A stretch of 52,388 nucleotides of DNA from assembly GCA_024280115.1 (NCBI GenBank), contig JAJRQT010000169.1, positions 1 to 52,388 on the forward strand, written 5' to 3'. The position numbers were made by a program, and so were the translations under genes. Origin of the DNA: Bacteroidota bacterium (lineage in GTDB: Bacteria > Bacteroidota > Bacteroidia > Cytophagales > Cyclobacteriaceae). Each line of letters opens with the position of its first letter. Position 1 is the first letter of the stretch. Below, one piece after another: positions 45,670 to 52,388 of the stretch. The notes beneath the pieces were generated by a model that saw only the letters and a list, made by a program, of their open reading frames with translations, was not told the DNA's origin and ran no database searches.

Positions 45670-46943
45670 TGTTGATTATCAACTCAAAATATAAGTTCAT
45701 TCTCATTTTATTCTTTGGTACTTTACACTTCAACGTCAATGGCCAGGAAGTGGAAAGACTGTCATTGCAAACATGTTTTGACAGGGCAGAAGAAAATAGT
45801 TTTCTTATAGAAAGATCTACGCAAGAAGCTAATTCCGCCAGAGAGAGCTACGAACAACAAAAAACTGTTGCCTTGCCTGAAATTCTTGGAAATGCTGGAG
45901 GAAACAGTCAATTTCTTTCGCCATATAATTTCCAGCAAGCATGGTTGTTGGTAAAGGTTGATTGGTCCCTGGGAGATTTATTCATGAAAACTTCCATCAC
46001 GAATCAAAACAGGATTTTAGCTTTTGAGGCTCAAAGAGAGGAGGTACGGTTGGAACTCAGGCAGCGTATTACGATTTTATATATGAGCATGTTGCAAAAC
46101 CAGGTACAAATTAGCCTGTTTACTGAACGCCTGGAATTGTTAAAAGAGCATTTACTTATGGCTCAGGCGCTCTGGCAGGCTGGAACCCAATCTGAGATTG
46201 ATGTGCTACAAACCAAAACTGAAATTACCAGAACTGAAGAACAGGTGGTAAACGTGGAAATTCAATTCGAAAACATAAAGCTTGAGCTTGGGAAACTCAT
46301 TGGAAAAACAGTGTCAGATTCATTTGAAGTTTTACCTGTTCAGTTGGAAAATCTTGAATTGCAGCAAATCCCGGTCTGGTCCGATACCCTGATCGTTAAT
46401 CACCCTTTAATGAGGACATTGGATTTTCAAATCATCGCTGAAAATGAGAAAGGAAGAAATATTCGGGCTGAACAATATCCGAGGTTCAACATGCAAACAG
46501 GCTATGTTTCTGACGCAGACCCGACAGGTGAAGGAAATTATTGGCAAATAATGGGGGGGGTGAATATTCCCATTTTCAGGTGGGGCAGATCGGGTTATCA
46601 GAAACAGCAATTGAAAGCAGATGTTCAGACACTTGTCATGCAACAAGAGGAGGTGAAAAGGGAACTAACAATTCATATAAACCAGGTATTGGAGCGGCTT
46701 GATAAATACAGGGGACTTTATTTAAAACAAGCAGAGCGACTCGAATATTCAAATCAAGCCTTTCATCTGGCTGAAATTCATTATCAGGCAGGATTGCTGA
46801 CGAACCTTGAGTATCTGGCTGTTCAGCAACGTTATACGGAAACTCAAATTTCAATTCAGGAAACTATGCTCAGGTATGGGGTGAACCTGGTAGAGTTTTA
46901 TGTAGTTACCGGACAGAGCGAAGAACTGGATAATTTGTATTAG
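45669..46943 (+). CDS. TolC family outer-membrane efflux protein (RND partner)
   Basis: This is a 424-residue protein with a signal peptide (FILILFFGTLHFNVNGQ) and clear OEP repeats: LSLQTCFDRAEENSFLIERS, a central coiled coil (MAQALWQAGTQSEIDVLQTK), a second-repeat helix RLEYSNQAFHLAEIHYQAG and the family phrase LLTNLEYLAVQQRYTE. It is the expected outer-membrane duct for the adaptor and RND pump that follow. The start overlaps the stop of the jelly-roll lipoprotein. A 198-bp spacer with a palindromic repeat separates it from the adaptor gene. Confidence 0.92.
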   Translation: MLIINSKYKFILILFFGTLHFNVNGQEVERLSLQTCFDRAEENSFLIERSTQEANSARESYEQQKTVALPEILGNAGGNSQFLSPYNFQQAWLLVKVDWSLGDLFMKTSITNQNRILAFEAQREEVRLELRQRITILYMSMLQNQVQISLFTERLELLKEHLLMAQALWQAGTQSEIDVLQTKTEITRTEEQVVNVEIQFENIKLELGKLIGKTVSDSFEVLPVQLENLELQQIPVWSDTLIVNHPLMRTLDFQIIAENEKGRNIRAEQYPRFNMQTGYVSDADPTGEGNYWQIMGGVNIPIFRWGRSGYQKQQLKADVQTLVMQQEEVKRELTIHINQVLERLDKYRGLYLKQAERLEYSNQAFHLAEIHYQAGLLTNLEYLAVQQRYTETQISIQETMLRYGVNLVEFYVVTGQSEELDNLY

Positions 46944-47141
46944 TAATTTGGCGATAATTGAATATGGCAAATATAATTTTTAACAGGAACAAATTCCCCT
47001 CCACGCTGTCGCTGAAGCTTTAGCGTAGGCGCCGTGGAGGGGTTAGGGGTGGGTTAATGTAGATGGCATAGAACAAATATCAAATTACCGTCATGTAAAT
47101 ATTTATTGAATGATCACCGAAACAATGAAATTTAATGCGAA
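46944..47141. other. Spacer with palindromic element
   Basis: This 198-bp non-coding stretch separates the TolC gene from the adaptor gene. It contains the nested palindrome listed separately and otherwise AT-rich sequence with no ORF. Transcription of the adaptor-pump-regulator genes may start here. Confidence 0.6.
46996..47042. repeat. Nested palindromic REP-like element
   Basis: Perfect 10-bp arms CCCCTCCACG and CGTGGAGGGG enclose a 27-bp insert that contains its own near-palindrome CGCTGAAGCTTTAGCG (47010-47025). The right arm is followed by TTAGGGGTGGGTTAA. The outer part resembles the CCCCTCC...GGAGGGGTTAGGGGTGG repeats that I know from scattered intergenic sites in Bacteroidota; the inner palindrome looks like an insertion into that hairpin. 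It is GC-rich against AT-rich surroundings. Confidence 0.7.
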
Positions 47142-48074
47142 ATGAGCTATATGAGAATTTTATGGATTTTGATTGTTGTAGGGTCGTTTTTTTCTTGTAA
47201 AGAAAATACAGCGCCTACAGTAAGCGAGGTAGATACTGAAGCAGAACTTAGTGTAAAAACTGCACCGGTATTGCGCCAGAATATGATCGATACAATATGG
47301 ATTTATGGTGATCTAAAATTGAGATTGGAGGCACAACTCGCCTCGCAGTTTGATGGACGCCTTACAGAATTCACCGCCCTCATCGGAGATCACATCAAAG
47401 AAGGTCAAAAGATAAGCACCATTATACCCCCATCCAGGGAAGCATTGTTGCAAATCGAGGATCAGATGGACCCTAAGATGAGGCCTTTACTCGAACGTCA
47501 GATCAAATCTATTGCATTGTATAGCCCGATAGATGGCATTGTGCTCAATATGTGGCATCACAATGGAGATGTTGTACAAAGAGGAGAGCAAATCATTCAC
47601 ATCGGTGATTTGCATGTGCTTGATGTGCATGGTGATTTGCCGGTAAGGTATCTATCGCTAGTCAAAAAACGGAAATCTATCATTGTTGCCTTTGTCAATT
47701 TCCCCCACGCCCCTATATCCTTGAAAATAGATGCAATTTCCGGGAAAGTTGATGAGAGACGGCAAACCGTTGCTATCCGATGTGGACTGAACAACAGACA
47801 AGGCATCTTCAGACCTGGCATGCGTGTAAGGCTGTATTTTCCCGGAGAAACGCATTCGAAGACTCTGATAATTCCCCGTTCAGCATTGCTCGAAGAAGAA
47901 GGGGTATTTAGTGCATTTACCATAGATGGAGATCGGGCAGTCAAACACCGCTTGAAGGTAGGCATTTTTGAGGATGACCGAGTGGAAGTCTTGTCGGGTT
48001 TGAATGAAAACGAGCAGGTGATAACGGTAAAAGCCTATTCACTCACCGATGGCATGAAAGTGATTGTAGAATGA
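47142..48074 (+). CDS. RND efflux periplasmic adaptor (HlyD/MFP family), short hairpin
   Basis: This is a 310-residue membrane-fusion protein that links the RND pump to TolC. A lipobox-like SFFSCKEN follows the hydrophobic start. Lipoyl-like halves are LAQFDGRLTEFTALIGD... (beginning about residue 68) and LYSPIDGIVLNMWHHNGDVV. Only about 35 residues lie between the two halves, so the alpha-hairpin that normally reaches TolC is almost absent. A beta-barrel (LPVRYLSLVKKR) and membrane-proximal domain (RSALLEEEGVFSAFTIDGDR) follow. The start could also be the Met three codons later. It overlaps the pump gene in ATGA. Confidence 0.9.
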   Translation: MSYMRILWILIVVGSFFSCKENTAPTVSEVDTEAELSVKTAPVLRQNMIDTIWIYGDLKLRLEAQLASQFDGRLTEFTALIGDHIKEGQKISTIIPPSREALLQIEDQMDPKMRPLLERQIKSIALYSPIDGIVLNMWHHNGDVVQRGEQIIHIGDLHVLDVHGDLPVRYLSLVKKRKSIIVAFVNFPHAPISLKIDAISGKVDERRQTVAIRCGLNNRQGIFRPGMRVRLYFPGETHSKTLIIPRSALLEEEGVFSAFTIDGDRAVKHRLKVGIFEDDRVEVLSGLNENEQVITVKAYSLTDGMKVIVE

Positions 48075-51000
48075 AAGGACTATCTTACTTTGCTATAGAA
48101 AACAAAAGGGCACTCATATTTTTTGCCCTGTTTCTCTCTTTAACCGGATTGTACCTGATTTACAGCATTCCCCAGGGTGTGTTTCCCGATGCGACATTTC
48201 CTCGTATTGCAGTGATGGTCGATTTTGGCCTTACTCCACTTAAGGAAATGGAAATGGAAATTGCCAAACCTATCGAAGAAGCGGTAATGATGGTCCCCGG
48301 TGTTCGAATAGTTCGCTCTTCCATAAGTAGGGGTTCAGCTGAGATCAACATTGATTTCGAATGGGACGAAGATATGTTTAAAGCCTACCAGTTGGTACAG
48401 GCCCAGGTGAGCGGTATTCAAAGCCAGTTGCCTGAAGGGATAAATCTTGAAGTTCGACGTTTCACAACGAGTACATACCCGGTGGCGGGTTATAGTTTAT
48501 ATTCCGATGAGTTGGATTTACTGGAATTGCGGGATTTGGCAATTTATACCATTCGACCACAGTTAGCGAGTATTCCAGGGGTGTATAATATTGAGGTGAT
48601 GGGAGGGCATCAGCGGGAATTTTGGGTAAATCTTGATCCGCAGAAAGTTGCCGCCAGACGTCTTGATTATAAAACAATAGAAGATGCGTTGAAGCAGAGT
48701 AACATGCTCAAATATGTAGGCCGGTTGCATGAAGCCAATAAATTGTATCTAAATATTATAGACAACAGGTACGAGCATATTGCTGATATCGAAAATACAA
48801 TCATAGCCTGGGAGGGTTCATCGCCTGTGTATCTTTCTGAAGTAGCCACTGTGGAGCCATCAGTAAAAGAGACATTTATAGCCTGTGAAAGCGATCAGAA
48901 ACCGGCTGTTCTAATTACCGTAATAAAACAGCCCGGTACCAATGCAGTATCCATTATGGAGGAAGTCGGGCGGCGATGGGAGCATCTTCAATCAGTATTG
49001 CCACATTCGGTCACCGTCAGGAAATGGTACGATATGACTGACTTTATTCGCCGGTCTGTCGGAAGTGTGCGCGATGCAATCCTAATGGGCGCTTTGCTCA
49101 CTATTCTGATTTTGTTTCTATTTCTCGGGAGATTTAGGATTACACTAGTAACTGCCATCATCATTCCCATAGCTCTGCTGATCAGTTTTATATTCATCAA
49201 ACTCCTAGGGATGAACCTCAACCTGATGAGTTTGGGAGGTTTGGCTGCAGCAATAGGGATCCTGGTTGACAATGCCATCGTAGTGGTGGAAAATGTTGAG
49301 CGGTATCTCGAGGAAGGGTATCCGCGTAAAAAGGCTGTTCTGGTAGCCACCAATGAGATTATCGTGCCTCTTTTGGGCGCAACATTGACAACCCTGGTTG
49401 TTTTTGTGCCACTGGTTTTTCTTACCGGGGTTCCCGGGATATTTTTCAGGGCACTGGCTTCTACACTTGCACTGGCAATTTTTGTTTCAATGTTACTCGC
49501 AATGTTTTTAACGCCATCCCTGGCAGCAGTTTTTATATCGACTAAAAAGAAATCTCCCGGAAAGGTTTTGCCATATATCATCCGGTTGCAGCAATTTCTA
49601 TTGAAAGGACTTTTTAAATTTCCGGTTATTAATATCGCTTTGGTGGCAGGATTGATTTACCTGATTGTTTTCTCATTCCAGCGTATTCCAAGTGGATTTT
49701 TACCTGAATGGGACGAAGGGACTATTGTGCTCGACTATGTTGCTCCCCCGGGAAGTTCTATAGAAAGTACAAAAGAAATGCTTCGCACAATTTCTGATCA
49801 TATTGTAGAAATCCCGGAAGTGGAAGTGTATTCTTTGCGTACTGGTCGTAGTCTGGCCCATCCCCGTACACATGCCAATGATGGTGATTTTGTGATAAAT
49901 TTGAAGAAAGGCCACAAACGCTCTTCATTTGTGATTATGGACGAATTAAGGGATCTGATTGCAACAAAAGAGCCTCGTCTGGAACCTGAATTGTTCCAGG
50001 TATTGCCTGACAGGCTCAACGATCTGAGTGGAGAAATAGCCCCTGTAGTGATTAAAGTGTTTGGACAGAAACTTCCGATCATACAAAATGTAGCTCAACA
50101 AATAGCCGATTCTCTTGAAAAAATCCCGAATGTCGTTGATGTCTTCCCCGGGTTTATGCAGGGAGAGCCGGAACTCGTAATCAGAATTAACCCTGAGGCG
50201 GTTAACAGGTATGGAGTAAATGTTGAAGAGTTAAGCTCGGCAATAAATATGGCTCTCTGGGGCAATGTTCCAACCACTATGATGGTGGGTTTGAAAATGA
50301 TTCCGGTTCGGGTACGCTATCCAAAAGAGGATTTTAATTTTAGTGAAAAAATAAAACGGATGCCGCTTTATATCGCTTCTATTGACCGGGTGCTCGCCCT
50401 TGATGAAGTTGCTGAAATAAACAAAATACCGGGAAAAACAGATATTAATCACGAGAACCTGAGCCAAGTTGTCAATGTGAAATCACATATTTCTGGCAGG
50501 GATTTGGGCAGCATCATTCAGGATGTAAAAAGCATGCTTCAAAAAATCCCTTTACCTCCGGGGGTTACAGTTCAAATTGGCGGACAGTACGAAAGCCAAC
50601 AACAGGCATTTAAAGAGCTGGCAAGCATTTTATCGTTTGGGGTATTGCTGGTGTTTGCTATTTTATTATTCGAGTTCAAATCTTTTAGAAATGCCGGGGT
50701 AATCATGATCGGAACTGTTTTATCGGTCAGTGGCGTTTTCTTTATGCTTTGGATAACAAAAATCCCATTGGATATTTCGGCTTTCATGGGTATGATCATG
50801 TCGGTGGGCGTAGTTGTAAATAATGGGATTTTGCTAATTGATTATGCAGAGAAGTTTTTGAAAAAACAGCCTGATGTAAAAGCAGCTTTACTGGCTGCAA
50901 GTAGGGTAAGGCTTCGTCCGATTCTGATGACAACATTATCAACCATTTTTGGATTTCTGCCTTTGGCGTTGGCAATGGGAGAGGGTTCTGAAATGCTTCA

Positions 51001-51133
51001 GCCACTGGCTGTTTCTATGATTGGAGGAATGAGTATTTCCATGTTGCTCTCATTGTTGGTGATTCCTGGTTTGTATCAACTTGTTAATCCAGCTACGTTA
51101 GAGAAAAAGATGATTCTGGAGGATGGGGTATGA
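48071..51133 (+). CDS. RND efflux transporter permease
   Basis: This is a 1020-residue proton-driven RND pump. It has a first transmembrane helix, a large porter domain, the TM3-TM4 region with IGILVDNAIVVVENVER, the pattern LGATLTTLVVFVPLVFLTGV near TM5-6, a second porter domain, and a repeat of the layout with GMIMSVGVVVNNGILLIDY and LRPILMTTLSTIFGFLPLAL. The proton-relay position that is Asp-Asp in AcrB reads Asp400-Asn401 here, so one acid remains. The wording is closer to the HAE1/MdtC type than to CusA/CzcA metal pumps. The substrate remains open, although the adjacent regulator looks CusR-like. Confidence 0.95.
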   Translation: MKGLSYFAIENKRALIFFALFLSLTGLYLIYSIPQGVFPDATFPRIAVMVDFGLTPLKEMEMEIAKPIEEAVMMVPGVRIVRSSISRGSAEINIDFEWDEDMFKAYQLVQAQVSGIQSQLPEGINLEVRRFTTSTYPVAGYSLYSDELDLLELRDLAIYTIRPQLASIPGVYNIEVMGGHQREFWVNLDPQKVAARRLDYKTIEDALKQSNMLKYVGRLHEANKLYLNIIDNRYEHIADIENTIIAWEGSSPVYLSEVATVEPSVKETFIACESDQKPAVLITVIKQPGTNAVSIMEEVGRRWEHLQSVLPHSVTVRKWYDMTDFIRRSVGSVRDAILMGALLTILILFLFLGRFRITLVTAIIIPIALLISFIFIKLLGMNLNLMSLGGLAAAIGILVDNAIVVVENVERYLEEGYPRKKAVLVATNEIIVPLLGATLTTLVVFVPLVFLTGVPGIFFRALASTLALAIFVSMLLAMFLTPSLAAVFISTKKKSPGKVLPYIIRLQQFLLKGLFKFPVINIALVAGLIYLIVFSFQRIPSGFLPEWDEGTIVLDYVAPPGSSIESTKEMLRTISDHIVEIPEVEVYSLRTGRSLAHPRTHANDGDFVINLKKGHKRSSFVIMDELRDLIATKEPRLEPELFQVLPDRLNDLSGEIAPVVIKVFGQKLPIIQNVAQQIADSLEKIPNVVDVFPGFMQGEPELVIRINPEAVNRYGVNVEELSSAINMALWGNVPTTMMVGLKMIPVRVRYPKEDFNFSEKIKRMPLYIASIDRVLALDEVAEINKIPGKTDINHENLSQVVNVKSHISGRDLGSIIQDVKSMLQKIPLPPGVTVQIGGQYESQQQAFKELASILSFGVLLVFAILLFEFKSFRNAGVIMIGTVLSVSGVFFMLWITKIPLDISAFMGMIMSVGVVVNNGILLIDYAEKFLKKQPDVKAALLAASRVRLRPILMTTLSTIFGFLPLALAMGEGSEMLQPLAVSMIGGMSISMLLSLLVIPGLYQLVNPATLEKKMILEDGV

Positions 51134-51170
51134 ACAGGTATTTTATTATTAAATATTATTCGTCTGAAAA

Positions 51171-51842
51171 ATGCGCATATTAATCATTGAAGATGAGCGA
51201 AAGGTAGCGGCTTTCTTACAACAAGGGCTGGAGGAAGAAGGATGGATTGTCCATTTAGCCTTTAACGGTGCGGAAGGTCTGCAAAAGATCCTTTCTGATG
51301 AACATGATGTAGTGATATTGGACATCATGCTACCAAAGCTTGATGGCTTGTCGGTTCTGAAGCAGATGCGTGAAAAAATGATTAAAACACCGGTATTGTT
51401 GCTTACTGCTCGGGATACCATACCTGATAAAGTGAAAGGACTGTATCAGGGTGCTGATGACTATATGACCAAGCCTTTTGCATTTGAAGAGTTGCTGGCA
51501 AGACTGCATGTATTAACTCGTCAAAGGGGAGAGGGATCCATTGTGGGGATATTGCAGGTAGCAGACCTGAAATTGGATCCTGTTGGTCATAAGGTATTGA
51601 AAGAAGGCAGGGAAATAGAGCTTACAGCTATGGAATTCAGGCTTTTGGAATTATTGCTCAGAAACTCAGGCAAGGTGGTTTCAAGGCTTGATATAGAGGA
51701 ACTCGTGTGGGATAAGAACTATGATCACGACACAAATATCGTGGACGTTTACATAAATTACTTGCGTAAAAAGGTTGACAAACCATTTAATAGTCACCTG
51801 ATAAAAACGATCCGGGGATTTGGATATAAAATTGATAAATAA
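51171..51842 (+). CDS. OmpR-family response regulator (CusR-like)
   Basis: This is a 223-residue two-component regulator. The receiver domain has the acidic pocket IIEDERK, phosphoacceptor Asp51 in VVILDIMLPKLDGL, Thr in LLTARD and Lys101 in MTKPFAFEELLARL. The winged-helix DNA-binding domain has LTAMEFRLLELLLRNSGKVV and ends DVYINYLRKKVDKPF and TIRGFGYKID. That C-terminal wording resembles CusR/CopR regulators of metal efflux. It lies 37 bp after the pump gene and ahead of its sensor kinase, which is truncated. Without a kinase it may be deregulated or cross-activated. Confidence 0.95.
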   Translation: MRILIIEDERKVAAFLQQGLEEEGWIVHLAFNGAEGLQKILSDEHDVVILDIMLPKLDGLSVLKQMREKMIKTPVLLLTARDTIPDKVKGLYQGADDYMTKPFAFEELLARLHVLTRQRGEGSIVGILQVADLKLDPVGHKVLKEGREIELTAMEFRLLELLLRNSGKVVSRLDIEELVWDKNYDHDTNIVDVYINYLRKKVDKPFNSHLIKTIRGFGYKIDK

Positions 51843-51888
51843 ACGCTCATGAAACTGTTGTGGATTATTAATAAAAAATTATAAACAC

Positions 51889-52284
51889 ATGAAATTCAGT
51901 ATAAGTCTTAAATTGACATTATGGTACAGTTTAGTACTGTTTTCAACGCTGATATTGTATGCGTTATTAATCTATTTTTTTGTTTCACGCCAATACTACA
52001 AACAACAAAACAACCTGCTGAACGAGACCGCAGAAGAGATTCTTCAATTTGTTAAAAAGGATGGAGATAGGTTAAATATTCAACATTTGGCAGAGGAGGT
52101 TGCCGAACAAAACCTGAATAGATATGGGATTTTCTTTGAGATTTATGACGAAAACAGAGAGGTTCAATTCCGGTCTGCCAACTTCCCGGTTTTTAGCACA
52201 AAGGTTGAGTATCTGTCCGCTGAGAAAAAACAGGTGCTAATAAAGGATAATTACAATAGGGGATATCTAAAATTAACTTATTGA
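51889..52284 (+). pseudogene. Sensor histidine kinase, truncated after the sensor domain
   Basis: Only 131 codons remain: a first transmembrane helix (about 8-31, LKLTLWYSLVLFSTLILYAL) and about 95 residues of periplasmic sensor domain, including EILQFVKKDGDRLNIQHLAE. The second helix, HAMP, HisKA and ATPase domains are missing. The frame stops at a TGA within sequence that belongs to the following transposase-like element. The rest of the gene may lie beyond that element. It is the partner of the response regulator 46 bp upstream. As it stands it cannot signal. Confidence 0.75.
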
Positions 52285-52388
52285 AATTCAGATAGATGTG
52301 TTATCTTAGCATCAAAGAATATTAGATGGCACAAATATACAAACCCACTGGCACAAACAGTTTATTTCCCGAAGAATTCAGGTTGGAA
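52262..52388 (+). mobile_element. Left end of an insertion sequence (partial)
   Basis: The kinase frame breaks off at about 52262-52284 and a transposase-like frame opens 42 bp after its stop. The terminal repeat and target duplication cannot be fixed because the other end lies outside the window. The exact border is uncertain by some twenty bases. Confidence 0.5.
52326..52388 (+). CDS. Transposase N-terminus, IS5-like (partial, runs off the window)
   Basis: Twenty-one codons are present, opening MAQIYKPTGTNSLFPEEF. The phrase is reminiscent of IS5/IS1182-type transposases, which begin with a short segment followed by LFPEEFRLEKL-like sequence. Only the first 21 residues can be seen, so the family is a guess; the disrupted kinase just upstream supports the reading as an insertion. 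Confidence 0.5.
   Translation, partial: MAQIYKPTGTNSLFPEEFRLE

Noticed and set aside
48988..49581. 197-codon minus-strand ORF inside the RND pump gene
   Set aside because: It is antisense to conserved transmembrane segments; the Ile/Arg/Thr-rich translation is an artefact.
37000..52300. Higher GC in the ABC/RND run as proof of horizontal transfer
   Set aside because: Hand-counted lines there gave about 43-53% GC, but the etf genes are similar, so the contrast is not decisive without a proper calculation.

Overview
The window looks like a piece of an AT-rich Bacteroidota chromosome, most likely from the Cytophagia side of the phylum. The basis is an ECF sigma/FecR/SusC/SusD locus, two VCBS/ASPIC lipoproteins, GldC, a PorV/PorQ-like protein, and the gene order ftsX-DUF3098-uppP-truB-ribF. 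Shine-Dalgarno sequences are mostly weak, several genes start with TTG or GTG, and a few promoter-like TAnnTTTG motifs are visible. Everything here is read from the sequence by eye; no database search was run.

Layout. 1-13.6 kb (minus strand): a sigma-FecR-SusC-SusD uptake/signalling locus closed by a clear terminator, followed by two large paralogous FG-GAP/UnbV-ASPIC lipoproteins, the last of which has lost about 260 C-terminal residues at a breakpoint near position 131. 13.9-18.4 kb: a Tat-type Gfo/Idh/MocA oxidoreductase, convergent with a two-gene outer-membrane pair (HhH/beta-barrel protein and PorV/PorQ-like protein). 18.5-22.2 kb: Lhr-like helicase and PdeM-type phosphoesterase of the ligase-associated DNA repair set, separated by an oppositely oriented DUF2147 gene. 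22.3-23.8 kb: an ECF sigma/anti-sigma pair with a terminator. 24.0-27.9 kb: ftsX, DUF3098, uppP, truB, ribF, gldC. 28.1-37 kb: aspartyl-protease-like protein, etfB-etfA-acyl-CoA dehydrogenase, a small protein, a HAD phosphatase, an EamA transporter and an M14 peptidase.

37.0-52.3 kb (plus strand) is the most unusual part. It is a long co-directional run: TolC-like protein, CBM9/DUF5916 barrel, complete FbpABC-type ABC importer, two paralogous jelly-roll proteins, second TolC, short HlyD-type adaptor, RND pump, and a CusR-like response regulator. The following sensor kinase gene is cut off after its sensor part, and a transposase-like reading frame starts 42 bp later. I propose this run as the best candidate for an undescribed envelope system that couples import of a small anion or metal with efflux. 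The substrate-binding protein lacks the FbpA-type Tyr-Tyr iron ligands (Asp-Asp instead), and the adaptor almost lacks its alpha-hairpin.

Both window ends carry about 100-130 nt of sequence that does not belong to the adjoining gene. This fits insertion elements at both ends, or an assembly contig that stops at repeats.
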